The notes beneath the pieces are model-generated. The model worked only from the letters and a program-made list of their open reading frames with translations, was not told the origin of the DNA and ran no database searches. Shown piece by piece: positions 48,792-59,033 of a stretch of 64,000 nucleotides of DNA. The DNA comes from Epiperipatus broadwayi (taxonomy: Eukaryota; Onychophora; Udeonychophora; Euonychophora; Peripatidae), in the NCBI GenBank assembly GCA_028023455.1, contig JAQFVV010000282.1:841713-905712 (forward strand), in the 5' to 3' direction. The number at the start of each line of letters is the position of its first letter. Position 1 is the first letter of the stretch. Made by a program: the position numbers and the translations under genes.

Positions 48792-48890
48792 GTGCTGTTA
48801 GTCGAGAAGTCAATGCAGTCACTTTGCAAAAAAGTAGATGGTTGCAGACGGTTGTGGGTTCGCCTCCCAGTCGATGCTATAACATATAAG
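48792..48890 (+). repeat. tRNA-derived SINE, diverged copy
   Basis: Shares 'tgtcaagtgctg' at the start, box B GGTTCGCCTCC, 'cagtcgatgct' and a terminal A-run with the copy at 44781. The middle, including box A and the anticodon, is degraded. Confidence 0.65.
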
Positions 48891-49366
48891 AAAAAAAAAT
48901 CCTTGAAAATACCTCCACCATAATAAATAACAATGATATTTCATAATAATTTCAGCAGCCTCATTTGTTCATTTCATTTTTATAAATTTTAAAAATAAAA
49001 GCACAGTACAACTTTATGATCCTGCATATTTTTCAAAAAATTACATTATTTTGGAACTTGCAGTTTTTCCAGTTTTAAGAATATAAAGAACTGTTTTAAT
49101 TACTATAAGTTAAACTTCTTTGACCAAATCTAAATAATTAGATAGAATGGATATATCATTAATTATTCAAAATACTATCAGAATATAATACGGTCATCTT
49201 TTTGAAATATCATTGTCATCATGTAAAAGAATAAAATATATAAATTTAATAGAATTATGATTTATTTTTCCAAGTCCATATTTTACTTTCATGTCAAAAA
49301 AAAAAAATCTAAAGTGATCCCTTTCAATGAATATTTGAATCTCTTTTGCAATCTTAATTTACCAAT
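48891..49366. other. AT-rich stretch, nothing recognised
   Basis: No feature recognised between the SINE copy and the next family 1 element. Confidence 0.5.
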
Positions 49367-49489
49367 TATTTTAAACTTTAAAACAGGCAAAACTCTCCAT
49401 ACAGTAGTGCCACTCAGTAAGCCACAGTAATCAATGGATGCCAGAAGGTTTGTGCATAAAATCCCTATCTAGTGCCTATCCATCCAATA

Positions 49490-49531
49490 TCCCCAGACTA
49501 GTTTCTAGCTTGTGGCTTTCATCAGTGAGGA
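49490..49531 (-). ncRNA. Hammerhead-like ribozyme motif with AGC/GCU stem II
   Basis: Stem I UCCUCA/UGGGGA, CUGAUGA, stem II AGC/GCU (compensatory to GGC/GCC in other copies), GAAA, CUAGUC. Fully canonical core. Confidence 0.75.
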
Positions 49532-49548
49532 GCTTTGGATCTGAAAGT

Positions 49549-49590
49549 TCCTCACTGATGAAAGCCACAAGCTAGAAACAAGTCTGAGTT
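49549..49590 (+). ncRNA. Hammerhead-like motif, stem I lost
   Basis: Core CUGAUGA, AGC/GCU stem II, GAAA and CAAGUC are present, but the 3' strand of stem I (UGAGUU) no longer pairs with UCCUCA because the arm is truncated here. Confidence 0.5.
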
Positions 49591-49999
49591 ATGAGCAAGC
49601 ATAAGAAATGGTGATCATGTGATATTTTAAACTTTCTTGTCACATTTTGAATTTCTGCTTTTAAGTCATTAAGTTATGAAACTTTCCATTTAATTTATTA
49701 TTCTGTCAAGCACAAAATTTCACATGAGTCCTTCTAATTAAGTCACTAATAATGATTAATAATAGAGACCTAGTTGGGATGCTTTTTTTAATGAATAGTT
49801 TTATTTCTGTGCACCATATATTCTTTAAGATAATTTCATGATTTAGTATCGTGACAGTTCTAAAAATCTAAATTAGCTATTTCAGGGTTTAACAGCTGTT
49901 GAAATTAACCAACCAAAAGTAGATGCTTCTAAAAAAGCAATCATCAAATTTCTTATATGACTGGAATATAATTTTTTTTTTCTAATGCAACTATGGACC

Positions 50000-50300
50000 T
50001 TGGACCATATTAACATATGATCTTACCAACAATCTCCATTGGTCTTTGTTTAATATGGACTTTCTTTGCATTCTGATTTCTGTAATATTGTCTATTAGAT
50101 GTCATTCTTTTTGCACCTGGATGCATTCAAGCAAATTTTTGTCTAATCAAAGTTGTTGTGTAAAAATTCAATAACAACGGACTCTTTGAGTTTACAGCAT
50201 CAACATTATTATTTTCAATAATTTTCGGTTGATGTTTATTATTTCTACCAATATGTATTAAAATCTCCAAAAGACAAAACACATAAAATGGATTCAGATA
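50000..50300 (-). pseudogene. LINE endonuclease domain remnant
   Basis: Minus strand near 50266 reads GDFNT, then after a one-base shift IGRNNKHQPKIIENNNVDAV and LLLNFYTTTLI, QKFA, stop, MHPGAKRM, and in another frame HLID. This is the order 'GDFN..IGR...', 'NG..LL.F...N..I..T.F', 'WMHPR.K...HLIDY' of the endonuclease in RTE/CFDP2-like LINEs. It may be the 5' part of the second LINE type. Several frame breaks. Confidence 0.6.
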
Positions 50301-50354
50301 CTATCTGACAAACCAAACTTTAAAATCATTAACCTTTCATTGACACAAAAAAAT

Positions 50355-50510
50355 TCTATGAATTAAAACTTCACAACAAATCAAATGCCATGTATTTTAT
50401 TTCATTTGGATAATCTGCTTTGCCAAAAGAGTTGCGATCTATCTGTTGGATTAAATTATATTTTTTAGAAGATAAGTTTCACTAAAAATTGTTAATCTTG
50501 ACAAACCTTT
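50355..50510 (-). repeat. Dispersed repeat, also at 61640-61795
   Basis: Minus strand shares 'ttttagtgaaactta', 'aaagcagattat' and 'gatttgttgtgaa' in order with 61640-61795 (plus). Just upstream of the endonuclease remnant, so probably the 5' part of the same LINE. Confidence 0.6.
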
Positions 50511-50694
50511 AATTATAAATATCATCCTTTCTTCAGATCTTTAAAAAAAAATGGCAGCAAGCTCATCCATTTTATGTGTCTATGTTTAGAATAGAAAATA
50601 AAATTAAAATATGTATTTCTATCATTAAAATATGTACCTTTATTACACAGAGGCTAAACTCTGCATACAGTAGCACCACCAGTACAAGCCAATA

Positions 50695-50736
50695 TCCCTA
50701 GATTAGTTTCTAGCTTGTGGCTTTCATCAGTGAGGA
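50695..50736 (-). ncRNA. Hammerhead-like ribozyme motif (family 1)
   Basis: CUGAUGA, stem II AGC/GCU, GAAA, then CUAAUC (G of the cleavage triplet changed to A) and stem I UCCUCA/UAGGGA with one mismatch. Confidence 0.55.
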
Positions 50737-51337
50737 GTATTGGATTTGAGAGCACTGCGCCTAGATCTTAGGATCTAATGCAACCCTCCAGCAGCCACCT
50801 TTTACCCTATTATTTAACTATAAATCTTTGAGTGTGAAATGAAAACACAATAATGTTTTCAATTCAAGCTTGTTAGCTTGTATAGATCTGAACTCAGTTC
50901 AGCATTCATACTTTTTGGTGTCTTTGGGTCACTGAACATCACATGATCATCATTTTTATGCTTACCCAAACTGTTTACACAGAGGCTAAACTCTCCATTG
51001 ACTTCTCTGGCTTGCACTGGTGGTGCTGATGTATGGAGAGTTTAGCCTCTCTGTAAACAGCTTGTGTACGCATAAGAAATGGTGATCATGTGATGTTTAG
51101 TGGTTTAAAACCAATCCTGACCAATAGGATTATGGTGAACCAATGACCACAAAAAGTATGGATGCTGAACTGAGTTCAGATCCAAACAACTATACAAGCT
51201 AATAAGCTTGAATTGGAAACATTACTGTGTTTTCATTTTGCACTCAAAGATTTATAGTTAGATAATAACGTAACAGGTGGCTGCTGGAGGGTTGCATTAG
51301 ATCCTAAGATCTAGGCATAGTGCTCTCTGAGCCAAGG

Positions 51338-51379
51338 CCTCTCACTGATGAAAGACACAAGCTAGAAACTAGTCTGGGG
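51338..51379 (+). ncRNA. Hammerhead-like ribozyme motif (family 1)
   Basis: CUGAUGA, stem II AGA/GCU (one mismatch), GAAA, CUAGUC, stem I UCUCA/UGGGG with wobble pairs. Confidence 0.55.
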
Positions 51380-51504
51380 TATTGGATGAGTAGGCACTAT
51401 ATGGAAATTTTATGCACAAGCCTTCTGGCATCCATTGATTACTCTGGCTTGCACTGGTGGTGCTACTGTATGAAGAGTTTAGCCTTTGTGTAAACAGCTT
51501 GTGT

Positions 51505-51577
51505 AAGCATAAGAAATGGTGATCATGTGATGTACCTTTATTTTAAGAAATGGTGATCATGTGATGTACCTTTATTT
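51505..51577. repeat. Short tandem duplication at the element edge
   Basis: 'aagaaatggtgatcatgtga' with 'tgtacctttatt' occurs twice in a row, spanning the tail of the family 1 element and its target duplication. Confidence 0.85.
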
Positions 51578-51579
51578 CT

Positions 51580-52290
51580 ATCATTTTCTTCTATTTTACC
51601 ACCATTATTTATTTTACAATTATTTTTATCATTTTAATGAGTTTTTGAGGTGAAACAGAGATAAACCAGCATTGAAAAACTGTAAATTGTCATTTTTAAT
51701 TTTATCACTGATATAAATTATGATTGCCAATTGGGCTTTATTGCTATCTGGAAATGTAATATCTGATCGAATAATGGGTATAGAGTCTACAAATAACATA
51801 ACTGCGTATTATCTGTCCTATAAAATGAAATTTGTCCTGAGTAAATTGAGCTGTTATATTAATATAAAAATGATGTTGTGAAATAGACTGGATTAATAAA
51901 GAATGAGATTCAATAAAGCTATAGAATTCTTAAGCACTAGTAAGATCTGATGAAAAGGTATAAATTAATAAACATAAACTAATTAATTGCACTGAGCCAG
52001 TTTTCAGCAAAACATTTGGAAGAAGAAACATCCAAACTGTGAAAATGTTTCTTTAAATTAGTAAATGCAAAAGAAAGTAGTAATGAAAAATTAAATTGAT
52101 AAAAATATTGGTTTAAATTCTATTTTGTAATATCTTTACAAATAACAGTAAATTAAAACATTTCATTATGCTAGTACTTAACTGAAAATAAATTAATTTA
52201 TAGATTTTCCTTTTTCCTCTTATGTTATCTTTTTATTTGTACATTTATATATAATATTTAAATATATGTATATTATCTATACTAAATTTA
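51580..52290. other. AT-rich stretch, nothing recognised
   Basis: No coding family, repeat copy or RNA gene is recognised. Confidence 0.5.
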
Positions 52291-52294
52291 ATGT

Positions 52295-53115
52295 AATTAT
52301 AAGAGACTTGAGCTCAGACTTCAAGCTCTCTATATCTATCCAATTCATCTTATACAATTGACATGCATGACCACATACACGTGAAAGAGATAAATAATCT
52401 CCAATATATGTATTTTGCGGCGAACCAACACTCAAACTCATCAGTTGGCACATATCAACATATACCACCCATATACAATCAGTGCACAGTTTTATATTAA
52501 GATAGCAAATCTCCAAACTTTAATGGATAAGTTTCAATCTTCTCTACTCTCCAACTCTTCAGCCATCCATTTCATTGAAAATCTGAGGATGGAATTCTCA
52601 TAAGTCCTTGTTGATATCAATACTAGTGTCTTTAATGGACAAGTTTCAATCTTCTCTTCTCTCCAACTCTTCAGCCATCCATTTCATTGAAAATCTGAGG
52701 ATGGAATTCTCATAAATTCTTGTTGATATCAATATTAGTGTCGTACCCATGTTGACCTTAAGTCAAACTTAAGGTCAACATGAATATGGCAATAATATTG
52801 GCATTAGCAAGAAATTTGAGCATTCCATCCTTGGATTTTCACTGAAATGGATGGCGGAAGAGTTGGAGAAGGGCAAAGATTGAATCTTGTCCATTAAAGT
52901 TAAGATTTGCTATCTCAATATAAAACTGAGCACTGTTTGTACGTATGTGGGAGATGGTGATCTGAACCAACTGATGAGTGTTGGTTCAGCATGAGATACA
53001 AATATTGGAGATCATTTATCTCTTTCACATGTATGTGGGCATGTCTATCGGTTGTATAAGATGGATTGGAAAGATGTAAGGAGCTTGAAAGTCTGAGTTC
53101 AAGTCCTTTATTATT
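52295..53115. mobile_element. 0.8-kb palindromic family 2-type element with internal duplication
   Basis: Arms meet at a clean 15-base stem (CATGTTGACCTTAAG, loop TCAAA, complement; 52748-52782). Outer parts share 'actttaatgga', 'ctgaggatgga', the ribozyme core and 'gacttgagctcagact' with family 2. In the left arm a 112-bp unit (52519-52630) is repeated at once (52631-52742); the right arm has it once. No protein. Confidence 0.8.
52966..53009 (+). ncRNA. Hammerhead-like motif, degenerate (family 2-type)
   Basis: ACCAA, CUGAUGA, stem II GUGUU/CAGCAU region and GAGA in place of GAAA, then UUGG for stem I. The mirror motif in the left arm (about 52401-52447, minus) has an insertion and lacks a clean GAAA. 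Both are probably inactive. Confidence 0.45.
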
Positions 53116-53239
53116 ATATATATATGATACAGGAAATATAAATTTTAATACAGTATCTCAAATAATTTGTGTACAATTAACAAATAATTTTGTGTATTAA
53201 CTTTTGAACATATTAAAGATGAGGGGGCTATTAAGATAT

Positions 53240-53345
53240 ATATATTACAAGGGACTTGAACTCAGACTTTCAAGCTCCCTGATATCCAATCCATCTTATA
53301 CAACCAATACACATGTCCACATATGTGTGAAAAAGATATGCAAAT
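53240..53345. repeat. Extra partial arm of the 52.3-53.1 kb element
   Basis: 'gggacttgaactcagacttt' followed by 'caagctccctgatatccaat' matches the left-arm start at about 52306, 130 bases after the palindrome ends. About 100 bases only. Confidence 0.7.
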
Positions 53346-54807
53346 TGATATCTTATGGAAAGATAGTTTATATACTTATAAGAATATCATCATATAATAG
53401 TGATTTAATATATTTGTATAAAAATGCAACATGATTCCAGATATACTTCAAATTAAAATTAAAAATTAAATAGCATTAATTATGGATATTCTTTATTCAC
53501 TTTTGAATCTTTTGCATAGCTTGCAGTTTGTTTACGTGTGTGATTGTGTGTCATTTAATGTGCAGAAAATAATTTAATATGTTTCTAAATTGTGCTAGAC
53601 CATGGGTAACTTACAGCAGAATAAACATTTAATAAATAAAATTTATCATTTTCGTTCTTGTTTGTAATAAATTGGCAGAAACGTTTTGAATACTGGCTAA
53701 AGAAAAGGATTTTTAGGTGTATTACTTTTATTAAATGTAGCCGGGCATGCTTTCAGCTTACAAAACTAGATTCATAGGATTCATGGATTGCCTGGGTGTG
53801 CTATAATATTTATTGATGCAGTACTAATTATTTAAAATAACCATTTAAATATTGTACTTGCTTTTTATTAATGACCATGGTTGCTGTTAGATACGTTTAA
53901 TAAAAATAAGTACATATAAAAAAACCTTTTCTTTAGCCAACGTTCAAAACATTTTGACCAATTTATTATTTAATAAATAGTAAATATGGATAAATCAGTC
54001 TTCCAAATTCACAAGATGATGCCAAAAAGTGTAGAAGCATTCTTAACCCAAAACAATTAAACCTGATTTGTACTAGCTAATATTATTTTATAATCATTCT
54101 GGGTGAATAAATAAAAGTAATTGCTATAAAAAAAAAAATAACCAATTCGTAGTGGATGGTTCTGGAAATAATCTAGTTACTAACTAATATTATGATTAAA
54201 TAGATAAATATCATCAGATATGGTAATCACTTCCCATAATGATACAACAATGTAAGCAATAAATATTTATTTACATATGCTAATTATCATCATTAGGACT
54301 TATGGTGTAGGATTTGGTATAGAAATAACATATCAACATGATTCGATTTCAGGATCTACCTGATACAATACTTATATTATTTAAACAAAAAAAAGCAAAA
54401 CAGAATTGTGTTAAGAGTTTACATTTAAATTTTTTTATATTGACAAATGTTTACCTAAAATATGCAGATAAATTAGCATTAGCCTCACTATAATAAATGA
54501 CTTAACAATTAGGTGCCTCAACTATCCATAAAATTTGGTATTTATCTGTCTGATTTGTTTTACTTTTAATATTACTGGTCAATCTATTTAAAGTTAGAAA
54601 TGCAAAACCAACACTAAAAGTTTGGAAACTGCTTTTGTCGTTTTTAAATATAGTTTATGAAAGTCAAGTAACAAATCCATTCCTTATTAATTTTACTTTT
54701 TTTATGTTCTAATTTAACTTTACTATAAACAACTTTACATTTTAAATTCAAATAACAATTTATGCATGTAATTAATTAATTAAACACTACAATAATATGT
54801 AAAATAC
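53346..54807. other. AT-rich stretch, nothing recognised
   Basis: A possible weak inverted relation between 'agaaacgttttgaatactgg' near 53676 and 'gttcaaaacattttgacca' near 53942 suggests an old foldback of about 290 bp. Nothing else. Confidence 0.45.
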
Positions 54808-54925
54808 TAACGTTATTTATATATGTGGGGGTTCGAACTCAGATTTTCACACGACCCACCACTCTCAGTGCCATCTCATATTGCTGACCCACCTGATCAC
54901 ACACATGTTGAAAAGATAAACAATC

Positions 54926-54969
54926 AGCAATATGCGTATTTCATGCTAAACCAGCAATCATCAGTTGGT
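54926..54969 (-). ncRNA. Hammerhead-like ribozyme motif (family 2, left arm)
   Basis: ACCAA, CUGAUGA, stem II UGCU/AGCA loop GGUUU, GAAA, UACGCAUA, then UUGCU (stem I interrupted by a mismatch). Confidence 0.5.
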
Positions 54970-55777
54970 CTAGATTTCTATCCTCACATATATATATATA
55001 ATCAGTACTCAGCTTTATATTAAGATAGCCAATATTTATACTTTAATGAACAGGCTTCAAACTATTCCAACTCACAACCCTTTAGCCTTCTATTTTATTG
55101 AAAATCTGATGATGGAACGTTCAAAGCCCTTGATAGTGCCAAGGTTGTCATCCTACCCATGTTGACATATTAGTCATTCTGACCCCACATGTACAGGAGA
55201 ATAATCCATTTATATATACATATGTGAGGGATGGGCAGACCTTTTACACGCTATATCAATTAATACATTGTACAGGCTTAAACCTGCATTTATATATGTA
55301 ATATATGCGGGGTTCGAACTCAGACTTTCACACGACCCACCACTCTCAGTGCCATCTCATATTGCTGACCCACCTGATCACACACATGTTGAAAAGGGTG
55401 GTGGGTCTTGTGAAAGTCTGAGTTCGAACTCCGCATATATTACATATATAAATGCAGGTTTAAGCCTGCACAACGTATTAATTCATATAAATAGTGTGTA
55501 AAAGGTCTGCCCATCCCTCGCATATGTATATATAAATGGATTATTCTCCTGTACATGAGGGGTCAGAATGACTAATATGTCAACATGGGTAGGATGACAA
55601 CCTTGACACTATCAAGAGCTTTGAACGTTCCGTCATCAGATTTTCAATGAAATGGAAGGCTAAAGAGTTGTGAGTTGGAATAGTTTGAAGCCTTTCCATT
55701 AAAGTATAAATATTGGCTATCTTAATATAAAGTTGAGTACTGATTATATATATATGTGCGTGAGGATAGAAATCTAG

Positions 55778-55821
55778 ACCAACTGATGATTGCTCGTTTA
55801 GCATGAAATACGTATATTGGT
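55778..55821 (+). ncRNA. Hammerhead-like ribozyme motif (family 2, right arm)
   Basis: Stem I ACCAA/UUGGU, CUGAUGA, stem II UGCU/AGCA with loop CGUUU, GAAA, UACGUAUA. Canonical core apart from a U.U opposition beside it. Confidence 0.6.
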
Positions 55822-55978
55822 GATTGTTTATCTTTTCAACATGTGTGTGATCAGGTGGGTCAGCAATATGAGATGGCACTGAGATTGGTGGGTCGTGTGA
55901 AAGTCTGAGTTCGAACACCGTATAGATTACATTTACAAATGCAGGTTTAAGCCTGTACAATGTATTAACGTTATTTAT

Positions 55979-56951
55979 GTATACTTTTTATTAAAAAAAT
56001 TATAGAAGGCGTACGTAAATAACGTTAGCATTATTATATGCACTGTATATATTACTACCAAAGATTTCACCAAAAGTATTAACAAAATTTTGCAAAAATT
56101 GTAGGTATATATATATTTGATAAATAACTTAGGCACTGAACGAGATATTTTAAAGAGATGAGAACTAATGGCGAACTGCTACTAATGATGATTCAGTATT
56201 GTCATTGTTTATCCTATTTTCTGGCAGAGAATTTACCATACGCAAATAATTATTTTATAGAACTTAAAACTTCTGATATTATGTTAAAAAAATAAAAAAT
56301 TACTTCATTTTTAATTGGTCGTTTCATGGCGATTAAATTTGTTTAATTAAAATTAACCGTTTGAATATATAATTGCCACACACACGCAGTGTATGAGCAT
56401 ATATATGTGTAAAGTGAGTATTTATGCTTTAAAATTTTTATTCTTTATTGCTCTGATTACTTTTATTTATTTTTTTCTAATCCTCCTCTTCTTTTACCAT
56501 ATGGAATCATTCATTTGAGAAAACTTGCAACGCATCTTTCTGAGATAACTGGGAGCAAGGTTTATTTGTAGATTACTTCACTTAGTTCTTAATTCAATGC
56601 TATTTATGACTAACCATATGGATTGGGCATAAGCAACTGTTGATCTTGTTAAAATAAAAATGTAGACCTGAAAATGGCTTAAAGTGTTTGCCCATCATTA
56701 GCATGCAAAGAAAATTTACGAAATATGATTCATTCGTGTTATCTGTTTATTTTACGTTTAAATAAAACTTCTATATTGTAGTCCTTTTCCAATATACTAT
56801 ACTGTAAATGAGTATATATGTTGTCGTGCGTGTGTATCAAATTTACAACTACGTACATTGTATTTATTAAAATAAAATTACTCGTTTTGAATCAAATATT
56901 TAAAAATGAATTAAAACTAGGTAATAATAATTTATTATTGTATATATTAAC
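55979..56951. other. AT-rich stretch, nothing recognised
   Basis: Near 56011 the element's flanking sequence recurs inverted (aaataacgtta). Nothing else is recognised. Confidence 0.5.
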
Positions 56952-56962
56952 TAAATGATTGA

Positions 56963-57196
56963 GTAAAACAGGCAGCCAGAGTAATCAATGGATGCCAGAA
57001 GGCGTGTGCATAAAATCCCCATTTAGTGCCTACTCATCCAATATCCCCAGACTAGTTTCTGGCTTGTGGCCTTCCGTCAATAAGGAGCCTTGGATCTGAG
57101 AGCACTGTACCTAGATCTTAGGATCTATTAATTGCCTGTTTTAATAACAGTTATAAGCAAGCATAAGAAATGGTGATCATGTGATGTTTATTGGCT
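56963..57196 (+). mobile_element. Family 1 element, internally deleted copy
   Basis: Left arm, a degenerate minus-strand ribozyme motif (57043-57086, UUGACGG core), the 'agatcttaggatct' block, then a jump to 'tgcctgttttaataacagtt' and the tail. An 11-bp direct repeat TAAATGATTGA flanks it at 56952-56962 and 57197-57207. Confidence 0.8.
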
Positions 57197-57207
57197 TAAA
57201 TGATTGA

Positions 57208-57570
57208 ATGTTTAATTGATTCCGTATATTAGAGAAGGCACGATGTAATAATTTTTTTCTAATAAACTTCATACGAAAAAATATTTAATAAGATTATTCA
57301 GCATAAATATCAATTTCTTAAAGTGAAAATGTTGATAAATGAACAAATAAACAAATAGAAATTAATTCTGGCCTGAAGTCTTTCCCATTATTTGTGATTT
57401 TAAGTTTATCTCTAAAAGTAAAATCGTTGTACTATTAAGGTTAAGAATAAAGTGGCATCTGTATCATGCATTGACACCATCTTCTTTTACTGATCATGAC
57501 AATTAGTATTGACATATTGCATGTTCTAAGTAAGAAAATCATATGATGTTTAATATTAGACTGTTATTTA
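57208..57570. other. AT-rich stretch, nothing recognised
   Basis: No feature recognised. Confidence 0.5.
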
Positions 57571-57574
57571 AAAA

Positions 57575-57910
57575 TTTAAACATCACATGATTACCATTTC
57601 TTATGCTTGCTTATAACTGTTATTAAAACAGGCAAAACTCACTATACGTATTGCCACTCAATTTAAGACTCGTAGTTTTGTAGTTAAGTAGAGATAAAAG
57701 GTGTTTGCTGGAGGGTTGCATTAGATCCTAAGATCTAGGTGCAGTTCTCTTAAATCCAAAGCTCCTCACTGATGAAAACCACAAGCCAGAAACTAGTCTG
57801 GGGATATTGGATGAGTAGGCAATAGATTGCAATTTTATGCACAAGCCTTTTGGGATCCATTGATTACTCTAGCTTGCTGTGAGTGGCAATGTGTAAAGTG
57901 AGTTTTGCCA
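57575..57910 (-). mobile_element. Family 1 element, orientation reversed, partial
   Basis: The tail comes first (aacatcacatgattaccatt), then AACAGGCAAAACTCACTATA, a shortened core, and a right arm with a plus-strand ribozyme motif ending near AGTGAGTTTTGCC. No direct repeat was found; a short inverted block ('aatattagactgt' / 'acagcctaatatt') lies at the edges. Confidence 0.7.
57763..57804 (+). ncRNA. Hammerhead-like ribozyme motif (family 1)
   Basis: Stem I UCCUCA/UGGGGA, CUGAUGA, GAAA and CUAGUC intact; stem II reads AACC opposite GCC and is weak. Confidence 0.55.
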
Positions 57911-57914
57911 CAGC

Positions 57915-58430
57915 CTAATATTACATGATCACCATTTCCTCTACTTACACAAGTTGTTAAAATAATAGTAAACTCTCCATTAAGTAGAATGGCACTACTG
58001 TGTGGATAGTTTGTGTAAGCATAGGAAATAATGTTCAAGCAATGTTTCAGTGGTTTTATACCAATCCTGCCATAGGGTGATGGTGAATGTGGTTTTTAAA
58101 AAGCCAAAGACATTAAAATGTATAGATTCTGAACTGAATTCAGATCTGTATTGGATTGAAAACATTGTGTTTTCAGTTTGGACTCGTAGCTTTATAATTA
58201 ACCAAAAAGATTAAAGGTGGCGCTGTGTGATTGCATTAGATCCTAAGATCTAGATGCAGTGCTCTCAGATTCAAGGCTCCTTACTGATGAAAGTCACAAG
58301 CTAGAAACTAGTCTGGGAATATTGGATGAGTATGCATTAAATAGGGATTATATGCACAAGCCTTCTTGCATCCATTGATTTCTAAGGTGTGTACTAGGTG
58401 ACTCTACTATAAAGAGAGTTAGCTACTGCT
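57915..58430 (+). mobile_element. Family 1 element, diverged copy
   Basis: Begins with the inverted tail (acatgatcaccatttcc), then a short arm pair, the 'ctgaactgaattcagatct' core block and a right arm with a ribozyme motif up to 'gagagttagctactgct'. Many substitutions mark it as old. Outer limits approximate. Confidence 0.6.
58278..58319 (+). ncRNA. Hammerhead-like ribozyme motif (family 1)
   Basis: CUGAUGA, stem II AGU/GCU (one wobble), GAAA, CUAGUC, stem I UCCUUA/UGGGAA with one mismatch. Confidence 0.55.
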
Positions 58431-59021
58431 TTAAGAACTCGTATTATATGGTAGCCAATCAGGGAATAGTATCATTTGTATTAATTGCTTACCTTAATGC
58501 CTATATACAGAAATATATGATTTCTTCTCCTTCCAGCAAAGATTTGTTTATGACTATAGCTTTAAGATTTTGAGTCAACTATTTTAATTGTTAACCTAAA
58601 AGTTGCAATGATATGTATCCACTTTTTGTTTAAAGATGGAAAATTATTCATATTTATATTAAAATTTTTAATGATATTAGCATTTTTAATAAGATGTAAA
58701 CTATCATTAGTAGTTAAATTACTTTGAACAATAATTATCATTTTTTAATATAAAGTGTTATCTAAAAAATATATACCTAAATCCTCTGCATTCAGTCAGT
58801 AAGTCAAGGTCGTGTAATAGATAGAGCATTTAACAATTTTATTTAATTACTCTTGGCAGTTCTTTTTTCTTTCTGTTAATTATGTGAGAATTGTCTCTGG
58901 AACGTTCAACTCTGACCCTTCCTCTAAACTTTGTTTAAATTCTTTCCCAATCTGCTACAATACTGTAATGTTACAAAATTTGACTATTCATAATAATATT
59001 TTAATTTTATTTATTAAATAA
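58431..59021. other. AT-rich stretch, nothing recognised
   Basis: No feature recognised. Confidence 0.5.
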
Positions 59022-59033
59022 TTAATCTCCTTA

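Larger units (their letters stand above)
49380..49622 (+). mobile_element. Family 1 inverted-arm element, right arm truncated
   Basis: Left arm complete; the right arm stops just after the ribozyme motif and joins the tail ('gcataagaaatggtgatcat'). Exact 13-bp direct repeats TATTTTAAACTTT at 49367-49379 and 49623-49635. Two ribozyme motifs lie almost back to back, on opposite strands. Confidence 0.9.
50645..51529 (+). mobile_element. Family 1 inverted-arm element, long copy with nested small element
   Basis: Arms 50645-50935 and 51110-51529 are inverted copies, including 'gaactgagttcag' and the ribozyme core. The centre (about 50937-51105) is itself a small family member with tails at both ends. 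Exact 13-bp direct repeats ATGTACCTTTATT at 50632-50644 and 51530-51542. Terminal sequence is variant: GAGGCTAAACTC instead of CAGGCAAAACTC. Confidence 0.85.
54821..55965. mobile_element. 1.15-kb palindromic family 2 element with exact 13-bp flanking repeats
   Basis: Arms of about 575 bases meet near 55393 and stay nearly identical throughout, including 'gagggatgggcagacctttt' and 'cctacccatgttgacatatt' and their complements. A second family 2 end pair (GGGGTTCGAACTCAGACTTT and complement) lies at the centre. Flanks TAACGTTATTTAT at 54808-54820 and 55966-55978 are identical. The left outer end lacks about 40 bases present at the right end, as if truncated. The block GAGTTCGAACC matches a pol III B box; the A box is weak. 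Confidence 0.85.

Noticed and set aside
41180-55960. Frames reading 'YAGFELRLSHDPPLSVPSHI' in several places (41180, 41417, 54823, 55268, 55580)
   Set aside because: They recur because the family 2 arm is repeated. They lie antisense to the ribozyme strand, have no domain, and are broken differently in each copy.
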